Source of the DNA: Gracilaria domingensis
Lineage: Eukaryota; Rhodophyta; Florideophyceae; Gracilariales; Gracilariaceae
Direction: 5' to 3'
DNA: 64,000 nucleotides
Assembly: GCA_022539475.1 (NCBI GenBank)
Contig: VCMS01000216.1
Coordinates: 124,001-188,000, forward strand
In this document: positions 1 through 11,223 of the stretch, in pieces
Layout of the letters: every line of letters starts with the position of its first letter
Numbering within the stretch: position 1 is the stretch's first letter
Position numbers and translations under genes: made by a program
The notes under the pieces: generated by a model
The model's input: the letters and a program-made list of their open reading frames with translations, nothing else
Told to the model about the DNA's origin: nothing
Database searches by the model: none

Positions 1-370
1 GGCAGCGCTGACGGCGAGGCTGCCAAGCGGCAGCGGTGGTGCTGGGCGAAAGGGCCCGGTGCTGCAGCGGCTGGTGATTGCACTCGGGAGGCGTTGGCGA
101 GAGTGGCCAGCGCGCTGCAGCGGCAGCGGCTATCAGAGCGCTTCGCAAGCGGTAGTTGCAGAGGCATCGATGGCGACGGTGGCGAGGGCGCTGCGGCGGT
201 GCTGGCGGCCGCGGCTTTGGCGAGGGCGCTGCGGCAGCCGTGGCGGTAGCGAGAGCGCTGCGGTGGAGCTGGTGGCCGCGGCGGTGTCGAGGGCGCTGCA
301 GCGGCGGCGGCGGTGGCGGCTGCGCGGTCGTTGTGGTGGTGGCGAGGGCGCTGCGACGGGCGTGGCCTAA
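1..370. repeat. GC-rich imperfect simple/tandem repeat
   Basis: This stretch is very GC-rich and is built from irregular copies of a short unit resembling GCGAGGGCGCTGCGG. Copies are visible near 182, 222, 263, 287 and 345, with weaker ones before 130. All forward frames translate into Arg/Gly/Ala-rich low-complexity peptide, so the open frames here are best explained by base composition. It may be a minisatellite or the low-complexity start of the locus that follows. No function can be assigned. Confidence 0.55.
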
Positions 371-599
371 AAATTAAGCTGTTTTGGAGGCAGCGGCGAA
401 GCACCGCTGCCGGCGATGTTTCTCTGGAGCGCCGGCGCAAATTTTGCATCGTTGCCTATACGACTGGTGTGCATCGCACACTGCGCAGTGGACATTTTGT
501 ACGGCGCCCGACGAGATCGAAAGCGCTTCGTCCTCGAAGCAGATGGAGCCCTTGCACTCGGCGGTCACCGACGACGCCGGTGAGCGCGAGCGCGTCTGC

Positions 600-2513
600 G
601 ATGGGCAGCCATCGTCATCGAGATCATGGCTACCTCTGTCGCCATCGCACAAGCGTTGGACGCGGGTGCGGAACGCGTGCTGAATTCGCGCGAGCTGCTG
701 TAAGTGTTTGACGAGAAAATGGAAGACGCTTTCCAGCGCTTCGGCACGCAGCGACCAGCTTGGAGAGAGCGGCTCCGAAAGTGGCTTGCAGGCAGCGGAG
801 AGCGTGACGACCGCGGAGGACATGTCGGCGAGCGACGGGGGAATGCTCTGCGTGTGTTGGGTGTGGCGGCGAGGAGCGGAGACTAACAAAACTCCGCAAG
901 GAACTGCAAAAGAGGAACATGGCCCTTTCGGCGTTTCAAAGTGAGTGCACCAGACGTCGCGCACTCGAATACATGAACAGAAGAAGCAGTGTTAGTCAGA
1001 GAGCGAGTAACACCTATCTCGCTGACGAGCATCAAGCGTTCTTGAGGTGGCTATCCGAAAAGCTTGGTTGTAAGCAGTGTGATGAAAAGCAAGTGGTAGA
1101 GCAACTTTCTGCGCGTACTGAAATTCTTCTCGCCTGCAGCCAGAAGTCCGAGCAAGCACGTCAATAGCTCCCAATGGAGATCGAGGAGAGGGAGTCAAGG
1201 GTAAAGAAGATCAAGGCTGAACTGGAGGCTGACATTGCAACTCTAAAGACTGAGAATGCGGGATTGGAAAACGCAAGGCACACTGCAGAGAAGGAAAGAG
1301 AGGGTTTCGAGGAAAAGTACTCCGAACTCATCCATCAAAGGGATGTCACTCGTGATTCCTTCGGAGATCTTACCATCTCATCATATGGTGACCACTCTTC
1401 TCGGCGCCAGAGTATGTTCTCTAACCTCGACGTAGACAACACAACGTCTACATGGAATGATCCGTTGATAGAAGCTGCGATACACTCTTTGGATTCTCTT
1501 ATTGGAAGAAACAAAGATTTCGCGGCACGGTACAGAATGTTGCGTGAGAAGCTGGAGGACCTAATCAGTGATATGGCCGCCGCAGATGAAGTAGACAATG
1601 CCTCACGTGCAATCCTTATCGAATCGAAAGCTTTCCAAGATGAGATATATGGCATGATGAATGTGCAGAGTGGAATCATTGCTATGATGCAATCGGGTGG
1701 TGAAAGTTCTGAGGGTTTGCAGGAGCCGGTTCGTGGGGAAGACGACGAGACAGAGGAAAGCTCTTTACCATATATCAATGAAGTTAACATCGACGTTGCA
1801 CAATCGATTGATGTTGCGCAGACCGCACTCTCTCTTTAGACGAATTCCGCAACAGGTGAGGTCCGACTTCAAGATTAGAAAACCACACGGTTCCTTAAGA
1901 AGCAGTTTCAGCACATTTGTGGTCTTTACGAGGACAAGTTGCGGGAAAATGCACAAGTGTGTGGATTTGTGCAGGAACAGAAGGTTGAGCTTGAGTCGTT
2001 GAAGAGATCGCATCGGGATCTTGAATTCACTCTTTCTCAGCAAAGGGATAGTTACACATCCTTCCTAACTCGACTCGCCGTCTTGATTGGGTGCGAGGAG
2101 TCTTCCGTATCATTGGAAGACGGTGTCAACTCAATTGTTCGTGGAAAGGTCAATGTGATGGATAGTATGACATTCACGAAAGCCCACCAGGTTCAAATGG
2201 TGAGGAGGATTGCCAACTTAACGACACAGAAGGCTTTCTTGTCGAAGATTATTGGTCTTTATAGTCGAAGTACAAGCTAGATATTTTCTCCGTATCTGCA
2301 GAACAACGTATGAATCCCCTACGCCGTCTACAAATCATGTTCAGGGCTGCACTGGCTGCGACGAGAATACTCAAGCCGGAGCAAAGTTTGGCTGCAATCT
2401 CTCAAGTCAGTGCTTTGGACTTCTACGAAGTTCCGCGACACACTGCCATAGCGCGTGCTCGCCTAACAGAAGCTGGAGAGAACGATTGCGGGCGAGCAGA
2501 GCATCAAGCCTGA
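600..2513 (+). pseudogene. Decayed gene for a coiled-coil protein
   Basis: Heptad-like, Lys/Glu/Leu/Gln-rich protein can be read along the plus strand. It begins as MATSVAIAQALDAG near 626 and VFDEKMEDAFQRF near 707. It continues in one frame from about 880 (KLRKELQKRN) through 1174-1836 (KKIKAELEADIATLKTENAG) to 1939-2279. It then moves to another frame (YKLDIFSVSAEQRM, running to 2513). In-frame stops lie near 701, 1165, 1837 and 1876, and there is a frame change near 2262. Short introns could account for some of these, but the number of interruptions favours a pseudogene. The protein looks like a long structural coiled coil (golgin, centrosomal or motor-adaptor type). No specific family is recognised and no catalytic motif is seen. 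Confidence 0.5.
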
Positions 2514-2747
2514 AAAGGGCCGAGGAGTGCGGAAGAGGTAAGCACGGTAGTAGACGACAGTGAAGCAGGAAAGTACTGGATTTACGAAGAATATCAATGA
2601 TCGTATCCCACCACCACCCGGTGGACTGTCTCTACTAGACAATAGTACCACCACGATCACAATTAAAGCCCCTATTATATCGCGAGTCTGAGAAATCTGT
2701 AGCTAAAGAACAAAAGAAGAACAAGAACAAGAACAGTATGTTAGAAA

Positions 2748-4559
2748 TCAGATCTCGTTGTCATCATTGTCTTTCGACCTTTCATCACAGAACTTCTTCA
2801 GACGCTTCTTGCTTCGAAACAGAAGGCTTCGAAGAATTTGCTGCGTCTCGATATCCCCAATCTCGAGAGCGCGTTTGTACCTTTCGGAACTAGTAATAAG
2901 ATTTGCAGCAAGGCGGTCTTCCTGTTCCACTTCATCAATCTTCAGGCCACCAGGTGTGTGTGATTTGCTACTCTGCGCTATCTGCTGCTTAACAAAACCA
3001 GTAAAATCGTTGAGGGACTTTGACATATCGTCGAGAGTTTTCTGGTCCGTGCTGCGTCTCTTTTGCGACTTTGTTCCGACGCTCACATTTCCCAGGCTTC
3101 TTTGAACACCTTCATCAATTCCTCCCTGCCCATTTTCGATTAGTTTCGAAGCCATATGAAGAAGGTTAGTGTCCTCCTGAGGAGTGCCTACTTTACAAAC
3201 CAAAAACATAACAAGCGCTCTCTTTGATTCCATTTTGTAGTCCCCATTGGCAGATAGCTTCATGAACGCTACAATACGATCTGGATCATTTTGACCAGAC
3301 GCAGACCACTTCTCGTAGACATCAGTAAATTCTCGCTTCCCTTCATAGAAACGTTCCTTTAGGAAAGACGCTGTTCTTTCACATGGGGGGCGAGCGTTAG
3401 ATTTGACCTCCTCCAAGTTCCCCGTAAAGTCCTCTTTCGAATCCACGAGTTGGTCGTTAAATCGTTGGGCAATGATACCCCAAAAGGCTTCGCGAGAAAT
3501 CCGACAGTCCAGTTCTGCTCTGGACAACTCCGTTCCGCATGCCTTAAGCAGCGCGTGACGGCACCGATTGTCGTCTCTAAGAAGAACAAGAAGACGCGCA
3601 AATTCGGAAAGAGAGAAGTTAGTTTTCTTGTTTCCAGTTCCATTCAATTCGTCAGTTAAGCCCTTCAATGCTACACGTATGGCACTTATAGCAGGCTTTC
3701 TATCTCGTGGATGTAGTCTTTCGATGAGGCAATGGACCTCTGGAAGAATTGCCCATGTCCCAGACTCTCGAATGTAATCCTCCAACCAGCTCCTGTAGTC
3801 ATTACAACTCCTGTTTCTTCGGACGAGTTCATCGAAATTCTTCCCTTTCTGCGTCAAGACAAAAATATATATCATGAACCTAGAGATAAGATTCTCTTTC
3901 GACCTCGAATTAATGGAGAGTTTCCATTGTTTCGCAACCAAATGTAGATGCTGGACGGGTTTGGATTTCAGATACGTATAGAATTGGAGTGCTTTCTCTC
4001 GCTGCTGAAATATACAAGCGTCAAACTCTTTGGTACTTTGCGAACAGTATAAATCATTTGTTTGACTCCCATCATGTAGCGTGGAGGGCGTTTTGCGCGG
4101 ACTGCGGCGCAAAGGTTGCGGTTCAGTTACGATAGAGGTAGGCATCGGCTGTTCCCTTTGACGAAGAGAAGGGGAGTGGAGACTGTGAGCCGAAGAAGGA
4201 TCCAAATTTTGTACTGCTGCATTCGCGTTGACCAGTGATGGTTTTGTAATCTTTTCTGTTGAGGTAAGCGGCGGCGGAGTTTTCGGTGGATCGCACATTT
4301 TGTTGTGGGCTGATGGCATATAAGAAGAAGATGCGCACGCTCGTGCGGTAGAGTTGTTGGCGGCAAGAGCCGCGTTGGATGCGCTGCTGTGCAAGAGGAG
4401 GTGGCTTGCAGGGACAAAGAGAGGGCGAGATCGATAGCCAGAAGATACGAGCGGTGCGCTGGGTTGTGGTCTGGGGAACGTCGTTGGCTCGCAGAGTGCG
4501 CAAGCTGCGCACTCTATAATCTCCAAGTGCGGTATACTCTCTATTATGCCGCACTGCAC
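2748..4559 (-). CDS. Hypothetical protein, 603 aa, intact single exon
   Basis: This is an uninterrupted 603-codon frame, the longest clean host-type gene in the window. Residues 1-150 are Pro/Ser/Ala-rich and probably disordered. The rest is charged and mostly helical. The middle contains FARLLVLLRDDNRCRHALL, SRAELDCR and EAFWGIIAQRFND, followed by YEKWSASGQNDPDRIVAFM. From memory, a similar arrangement (SD...R..., then ELD...FW...F, then SGQ(N/H)...F) occurs in uncharacterised, often multicopy proteins of oomycetes and other protists. The tail is Lys/Arg-rich (LLFRSKKRLKKF). There is no signal peptide, membrane segment or catalytic motif. The first ATG is taken as the start, but a later Met such as MCDPP (near residue 88) is possible. 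The gene points away from the neighbouring transposon remnant. It could itself be transposon-associated. Confidence 0.6.
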   Translation of the reverse strand: MQCGIIESIPHLEIIECAACALCEPTTFPRPQPSAPLVSSGYRSRPLFVPASHLLLHSSASNAALAANNSTARACASSSYMPSAHNKMCDPPKTPPPLTSTEKITKPSLVNANAAVQNLDPSSAHSLHSPSLRQREQPMPTSIVTEPQPLRRSPRKTPSTLHDGSQTNDLYCSQSTKEFDACIFQQREKALQFYTYLKSKPVQHLHLVAKQWKLSINSRSKENLISRFMIYIFVLTQKGKNFDELVRRNRSCNDYRSWLEDYIRESGTWAILPEVHCLIERLHPRDRKPAISAIRVALKGLTDELNGTGNKKTNFSLSEFARLLVLLRDDNRCRHALLKACGTELSRAELDCRISREAFWGIIAQRFNDQLVDSKEDFTGNLEEVKSNARPPCERTASFLKERFYEGKREFTDVYEKWSASGQNDPDRIVAFMKLSANGDYKMESKRALVMFLVCKVGTPQEDTNLLHMASKLIENGQGGIDEGVQRSLGNVSVGTKSQKRRSTDQKTLDDMSKSLNDFTGFVKQQIAQSSKSHTPGGLKIDEVEQEDRLAANLITSSERYKRALEIGDIETQQILRSLLFRSKKRLKKFCDERSKDNDDNEI

Positions 4560-4790
4560 TTTGGAGGACCACCGTAGGGTCTCGGGGGCTCTGAATGCCC
4601 GCAGACGTTTGTTTACTTACAGCCTGTTGGGCTTCAAGAAAAGAGTGGGGACAATGACCGGGGTCATATACTGGCCACTGATCGTCTTACAAGTTTCGGT
4701 GGCGTCAACGACAACGCGTCGTCGACGCTTGTTAAGACAGGGCCTGACACTACTTAAAGCTTCTTCTGCCCACGACGCAAGACGAATATT

Positions 4791-7003
4791 GTGAGCTCTA
4801 AACCAGACCAAACAATAATCACGATTTCAATGCGATGTCATACTCAAAATCTAAACAAACAAAATGCGTCTCAACGAACAGTACGCATTCAGCGACAGAA
4901 AGCGACTGATCTGTTGAACAACAAAGTAGCTGTTCTAAGCCTTTCTCGAGCCACTAATCTTTACATTGGAACTGTTGCGAGAATCAAGACTTCCATGGAA
5001 AACTGCGCATACGAAAACATGTCGTAAGACGACAGTGGTTACGAACTACCAAAAAAGGCGCACAATTGTTCGCAAACTCAACAAAAATGCCAATCTTAGC
5101 TTTTCTGATTCGAAAAAAACTGTAAATGCGATCGCCGCCAAGATTGGGAACGATGGTCGAGATGGAAGTTCATGTGGGTACTCAAAAGATCATTAGGTCC
5201 GTAGCTACAGAGCGCGACAGCGTGCTTTGACCTTACGGAAGCTGGAGAACAAACAAGAGGGGAAACGAGCTGCGGAACACACAGACCATGTCAAAACATT
5301 TGTGAATGCGCTCAAAGACTGCGAAAGAGAGAAGCCGGGAAGTCTTGACGACTTTGATTGTATCTGGAACATGGACGGAAGAAAGATCTCGATCAATGAC
5401 AGTCCAACTGAAAAAGTATTCTTCGGGGCCTCTTTGCATCATGGTGGCTATCGTCTGTAAGCAAGCATTGATAGATAACATCTTACCACTGTTGTTATTG
5501 CATCGGCCTCAGAACACAAGATTTCGCCGTTTTTCGTGTTCGCGCGGAAGAACACAATGAATCGATGGTTCGACCCTCTTTCTGACGAGATTTTCAAAGA
5601 CAAAACCGGAACTACTCATTGGCGTGCAGTAAACGGATGGTATCCCGAAGAAAGCTTTGAAGTAGGAGCCGATAATGGGTCAATGACGAAAGATATTATC
5701 CATCTGGCCATAAACCACATTCGCAACTATGCGCCAGAGCACGTCGAAAACAAGAAAATATTGTTAACATTGGACGGGCACAAATCGCGTAACGGCTGGG
5801 TTTGGTTGAAGAAAGCGAAAGCGAACAATATTCACGTCTTCCAAAGCCCCGCTAACAAGTCCCACTTTTTGCAGTCCTGTGACCGGACTATCAACAGTTT
5901 CTACAGCCAAACGGGATAGAGCACATACGAACATTTGAGCAAGATGGCATTTGTCGACATCAGAGAGCTTGGAATCAAGTTCAAACTTGGCGCGGCTGGT
6001 TTTCGGGCTCTGACATCGACGGTTGTCAGAAAGGCCTTTGATGGTGTGGGAATGTGGCCGATGGATTTCCGATTTCTTACTTGGGCTAAACAGAAGTGGA
6101 ATGGAAAGACAGAGGCCAATGATGAACGCCTTCGTTGATCGCAGAGACGAGCCGACGCCAATGAGTGGAACAATATAATGAACATAGTCCGCACAAATAA
6201 AAATGCATCCACAAAGCTTCACGATGTGAAAAGTCTATTCCTAGGGGGGTCGCTGAGGGTGGAGGAGATCTTCATGCAGCGAACGCCGACAGAAACAAAG
6301 ATGTGGAAGAACGGGGTGGTTAACGTGGATCGCACAACACTTGCGAGAGGTGCTCCCGCTGTGTACCTAACCCATGGAGAGCTGATCGCAAAAAGAGAGG
6401 CTGCTGAGAAAGAGGGGGCGAAAGAAGAAGAAGACAAGCAGAAGAGAAAGTAAGAGAAAGCAGCGGAACGAGAGACGAAGAAGGTCCAGGCCGAGCAGAA
6501 GAGAAAAGAACGCGAAGTCGCGGCACAGAAGCGAAAGCTTCAGCGCGAAGAAGAACGCCAACAAAAGTGCCTTAAACGCAGCGCAAGCCCGCCGTGACTG
6601 CTCAAAAGCGCGCGGCTCGAGAGGAAGAACGCAAGAAAAAGCAGTCGGAAAGGAACGAGAAGCGTCGCAAAGCCACTCACTTTCAATCATCAGAAACCAC
6701 TGGTGTCGTCAACGTGCCATCTGGTATGCTCGCAGAAGGTGAGAGTGAGGAGGGTGATGTCGATGAATCTGTGAATGCATTGAAAGAGGGAAAAGAGCGG
6801 TCTTTGGCACAACGCTTAGGACTTTCTGATAAGAAGTGCCTATCGAGCGAAGACGATTCGAAGCTCGAGGAGAGCACTTATATCTTAATGAAGATGCATA
6901 GCGTTGATGCTGATTGGCTGTTGTCTCACAAAGTAGAGCGGGAGGAGTCTGTCGGTGATCAGATGTGCATGGAGGAGCCGGGGTGGAGAGGTGGAAGTTA
7001 TTA
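4791..7003 (+). mobile_element. Decayed pogo/Tigger-like (Tc1/mariner, DDE_1) transposase
   Basis: Pieces of a DDE_1-type transposase, a DNA cut-and-paste enzyme, run along the plus strand. The first catalytic Asp lies in IWNMDGRKIS (near 5374). It is followed by HLTTVVIASASEHKISPFFV, then by the second Asp in ILLTLDGHKSRNG (near 5773) and the third in SHFLQSCDRTINSFY (near 5881). This is the usual D-D-D order of pogo/Tigger enzymes. The tail (AFDGVGMWPMDF, then a long Lys/Glu-rich coil to 7003) also fits the family. The N-terminal DNA-binding region (4791-5200) is only weakly recognisable. In-frame stops lie near 5458, 5482, 5917 and 6136, and at least one frame change lies near 6560-6590, so it is inactive. 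I found no convincing terminal inverted repeats. The motif GATTCTCAAACTTTG near 7108 resembles ends seen in Tigger/hAT elements, but no partner was found. Confidence 0.65.
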
Positions 7004-7319
7004 GATAAAGAGTCCGGCGTTCAACTTAGCCCTGATCGGGAGGGAAATGCAGGGCTGATGAGCAAAGAGGAGATTTGACGCTGGTCAGAAAAGTAGTAGA
7101 GCGGTGATTCTCAAACTTTGGGTGTGATGTCCTGGTTCGTAGAGCTAATGATTGATAAATCTTCTTTTATATTGCGGTGGTTATTGACCGTCTTCGGCTG
7201 ACTGAACCAAAATTCGTTCAACAAATGCCCGCGCGGGGAAGGTATTTTGTGAGAGATCACTACAAGAACAGTCGACCACGTGCAAAAGCCGTCCGGCCAG
7301 ACGCTTTTGTAGCCTACAT

Positions 7320-7926
7320 CCAGTGACTGCAGATAATGTGGAGGTTTAATTATTGTGGTAACCAGAATGCCGTGGCCTACATTATATACGATACAAACCC
7401 ATTGAGCTGTTGTCGAAATTGATGTGGGCGAACAGCCAGTATTGCGCTGGAAACGCGCCAGGCGAGATACACAAAAGATCCACGGCATGCCCTGGCCTCG
7501 TGACACTCCACCGCCCCATGCCCAACCATTACCGTGCGCAACAAACACTCAGTTCCAACATCGGGCTCGCCGATCATCACGGCCTTCCAGCGCCGCACTC
7601 TAGTCTTCGCCACCCCCGTTCCTGTGCCCGTTCCCCTCTCCACTCCCGCCAACCAAACAATACAGCAGCCGTTCCCTGAGTTGCAGCAAATTATTGCAAA
7701 TCATCGCGTCCACTTTGAGGGTCACGTGGTGAAAAGATATAGTTCTTTGTATTTGAGCTCCGACCACATTCTTTGGGTCGAACGTATGTAGCGTGAGCCA
7801 CAATAAATTGGTACGTCTTTTAATTATTGCGGTACCGTGGATAACGTGGGCCACACTACTTCGTGTTTTGGAATCTCAAAATCTCTTACCTTAAATAGTG
7901 GAACCCACATTATCTGCAGTCACTGG
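7320..7926. mobile_element. Non-autonomous terminal-inverted-repeat element (MITE-like), about 607 bp
   Basis: The left end, CAGTGACTGCAGATAATGTG from 7321, is repeated as a perfect inverted copy ending at 7925. One further base pair at 7320/7926 extends the arm to 22 bp. The interior has no convincing coding sequence. It holds two directly repeated stretches resembling TTTAATTATTG(T/C)GGTA, near 7347 and 7818. No clear target duplication is visible: the left flank reads CTACAT, and the right flank was disturbed by the adjacent LTR insertion. Family unknown; a DNA-transposon derivative is likely. The right terminal base lies inside the 5-bp duplication of the chromovirus next to it. Confidence 0.6.
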
Positions 7927-7930
7927 GTGT
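7926..7930. repeat. Left target-site duplication (GGTGT) of chromovirus A
   Basis: GGTGT stands directly before the TG of the first LTR. The same five bases follow the CA of the last LTR at 26493-26497. A 5-bp duplication is normal for Ty3/gypsy integrases. Confidence 0.75.
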
Positions 7931-8927
7931 TGTGGAGCAAACCCGATTCTGAGGGTGTTTGACGAAGAAGCTCTTCATACATGAGCGATGCGCCCGTGCA
8001 CGTGGCACTCGAAGTTATGAGGTGCATCCCCCCCCATGGGAGTCTTCAACCGTTCGTTATTTTAATCTTAATTAGCACCCGTAGAGGGGCGTGCATGGGC
8101 CAAGGCCCCTGATTGGGCGTGGACACGTGGAGGTGGATGGCTAGTACACCAGTGGGGTATTTTGGGGGATATTTTAGTTTGTCTTTTTTCTCTGCACCTT
8201 GACAGTAGGGTTGCGTACGTGTACCACCCGTACGGGTGTGCACTATTGTAATCGGTCAACCGGCCCTGCACCTGGGGTACTTAGAGGTGCAGGGGCGGCT
8301 GAACACCACCTGATGGTGAAGCAACCAAGCCTCTCCTTCGAGAACTGCCACTCGGATCAGAAGGCACTTAAGACTCATCTTGAGTGTGCGCTCTACGCGC
8401 TACTGCCCTTGCCGGTGTACTACTCCGCCCGGAGGGTCACCTCAAGAGGTATAAGTACGCGTACTCCCCTTGGGACGCCTAAGGAATCTGTATATACCGT
8501 GTGGTATTGACGTCTACTATTTCTATTAATTCCTGATTGCAGGACAGATCTCCGCCCCAGTATTGGGTTCTTTCTTGGTTCTTTTCGTTTTTTTTCCCCG
8601 ACGTCGGGCCTGTTGCCTGCGTGTGCACGGCCCGCGTCTCCTCTTTGGACGTATCTCTTTTTCCTTTGTTTCTTGGGCTACGCCTCCTTCCGGAGTGTCT
8701 GGCTCACCCCTTTTCGGGTATTCCTCGCTTCTACACCGTTCTTGGCTGGTGATTCCCATGGTATTGGACTTTCTGCATTCACCTCTGTAGGTTTTTCTCA
8801 GTACACTACTTGTCTTACACCCAGGTCCCCGGTGTCAACAGAGGCTCGTCCACCGAGTTACCATCCCCTAGGGAGCAAAACTTCGGACATCCTGTGCGTG
8901 TTTCACCCGTCCTGAGTCTGCACCACA
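7931..8927 (+). repeat. 5' LTR of chromovirus A (997 bp)
   Basis: The LTR begins TGTGGAGCAAACC and ends CTGCACCACA, the usual TG...CA form. It holds a TATA-like GGTATAAGTAC near 8450 and TATATACC near 8491, which fits a promoter driving gag-pol. The stretch CCTGCACCT...AGGTGCAGG (about 8268-8293) can form a hairpin, and it is followed by a pyrimidine-rich part. It matches 25496-26492 over its full length. Confidence 0.85.
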
Positions 8928-8929
8928 AG

Positions 8930-8946
8930 TGGTCTCCCGACCTAGA
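8930..8946 (+). promoter_or_regulatory. Candidate tRNA primer-binding site
   Basis: Two bases after the LTR the sequence reads TGGTCTCCCGACC. A primer-binding site beginning TGG, to pair with the CCA end of a tRNA, is expected at this place. I cannot say which tRNA it matches. Confidence 0.5.
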
Positions 8947-9112
8947 AGTCGAATCTCGGGAAGATCTCCTTTTCACGTTGGTTTAGAAGTGGAACTACCC
9001 ACCGTGGTGGTAGGAAGGACCCTTATCGGGTAGATCTGACCGCTACTCCGCATTCCGGAAGTGTTTGGTTGTTTTTGGTAACCTCCCGGTACGTGGGACG
9101 CATATCTGCAGA

Positions 9113-11221
9113 ATGCCTCCCCCATCACGTGGAAACTCTCGTAACAGGTCAGTTCAAGGGAGTGGAGCAGCACCTCCTGCTGCCCCGCGCTCCCGTAGGT
9201 CTGTTCCCGAGACGGGAGATATCGATCGCGATCCGAATGGTCGGAATGCCCCCTCAGCCGTTTCCGTACTGCAGGAGCTTTCTAGAGTACCGATACCGGT
9301 CATGGAATCTTCTCCTGTGGAGCCTACACCGCTGGTGGAAACGCCCTCACATGCAGCCCGCCCCGAAGCGCTGGACTCGGGTGAGTACACCTTATTAGAC
9401 TCACGATTGAGTGTCATCAACATCTCCCTCGTGGATCTTCTTAAACAACAAACCGAACTTCGGCGTCGTCTCGACGATGCCGCTGTTAGGGATTACTCGG
9501 GAGACATTCGTCCCCTGCGTAAGGATGTGAACTCTATTTGGGAGTGTCTTGGAGAACCCCCTGTGTTCGCAGCGGAGTATGCTGCTTTTATTGAAGAAGC
9601 TCGGGTGAGCGCCACTCGCTTACAGAGTCGTTTGCAAAATCTAGAGGCTATTATCCGCATGGATGAGGCTGCGGCCAAAGATGGCCCAATCGCCTCAGAA
9701 CGCTCTGCTCAGCGCTCAATGAAGCGCAAATCCCGGAAGTCTAAAAGGGAGGTTCACGCATATTCGGACTCGTCAGATTCTGACTCCTCCACCCAATCGT
9801 CGGGTACCTCTTCATCTTCATCCTCGTCGGATAGTGAAGGTAGTCACCGACGTCGGTCTCGAGCAACCCGCTCTAAGGCGACCTTTGTCACCCAGGGAGC
9901 CATTCGCTCCCGTGCTAAGGGAAAGAGACATAAGGGACTCAGGGAGTTAAAACCGTCGAATCTGTTGTACCGGAAACTGCTTTCATACCGTTATCATCGG
10001 TTACAGAACGCCTCAGGTGAACGCAATGCCCATGGCATGGGGCGAATGAAGGATTACATCCGCCGAATGCAGATTACTCTACAGAATTAAGAGTTCAGTG
10101 GTGACGACCCAATTATGGTGTTGGATTTCCTTGCACGCTTCGTTCAGGAAGCGGACATACTCTGTATGAGTGAAGCACAGGCGTATGTGGCCCTCCCATA
10201 TTTCCTAAAGGGAATGGCAGAAGACCAATTTCACTCCGTGCGGGGATCAGCAAGAGCCTCTGAAGGCGGCTTCACGTGTTGGCCCGAAGCCGTTCACTAC
10301 CTATTGAGGTCGTATGCGAGTGACAATGCGATCCCAGACGCTATTCTGGCCCTACGGGCGACAAAGCAGAATTCGGGGGAAACAGAAACGAGTTATTCAA
10401 CGCGCTTGAACAAAGCGTTTCACGGTTACGGTATTGTTTCTTCCTCAGCTGAGAGGTGCACAATGTTTGTGGAAGGATTGCACCCCGCCATCCGAGCACT
10501 AGTATCCCGTTATCGGGAGCAGAACAGGAAGATCTCCTACTTTAAACTGGTTCACTACGCCCAGACTGAGGGAGATACTTTCCAAGCGAGACGGAAGCCA
10601 ACACACAAGCCCACGAAGGCCCTCCTGGCTGAAGGATCTGACTCATCTCTCTCCCTGTTACAGGATAACCGTCCACCTGGGAATTATGATCAGGTCCAGT
10701 TTGCGGCAAATCCTATTTCCGTAGGAACTTCGGGGCTACCTTCAACAACTACAGGGAAAACAATGGAGACGAACCCTGAGGGGTACATGGGGAACTCTAA
10801 GGTTCCTGCGCCATCACTGGGCTATGCCACCAACCACACTCGGTTTGCACGCCCAGGCTGGCATGATACTCGACCTCAACGACCGGCGGCGTCGCGCTCG
10901 CTGGACAGATCGGTGTCGCTGATATGTCACGTGTGTTATCAACACGGACACATTTCACCTCAGTGCTCGTTTCCCTTGAGGGAGATGCCGAAAGTAATCG
11001 TACAGTACGAGTCTTTGATCCCGGAAAAACGGAAACGTGTGCCATCTGCTTCATATGAGGATGCCAAAGCCAAGTACGGACGGCAACAGCAGCCTCAACC
11101 TACAGCACCCGCATACCCCAATAATGGGTTAAAGGACCCGACACGGGCGAAGGGGGTTCCTTTGGATTCTCGAGGTGGGAATGAACCGCAACCGGCGGTC
11201 GAGCCTGCCCCGAAAAACTAG
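9113..11221 (+). pseudogene. gag region of chromovirus A, copy 1
   Basis: The product is a virus-like-particle structural protein. The N-terminal part is Pro/Ser-rich, then carries a leucine-rich coiled segment (VDLLKQQTELRRRLDD) and a serine stretch with basic residues. The capsid-like part follows (MVLDFLARFVQEADILCMSE, ALPYFLKGMAEDQF). Near its end lies a zinc knuckle, CHVCYQHGHISPQC, of the CX2CX4HX4C type, which binds nucleic acid. The start at 9113 (MPPPSRGN) is chosen because it follows the LTR leader; an upstream in-frame Met at 9065 also exists. The region is broken. Confidence 0.75.
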
Positions 11222-11223
11222 AT

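Noticed and set aside
59-377. Overlapping Arg/Gly/Ala-rich open frames on the plus strand
   Set aside because: They arise in every frame from the GC-rich repeat and have no protein-like conservation.
374-964. A 196-codon minus-strand frame (MRDVWCTHFETPK...)
   Set aside because: It lies opposite coiled-coil coding pieces of the plus strand and looks like their shadow.
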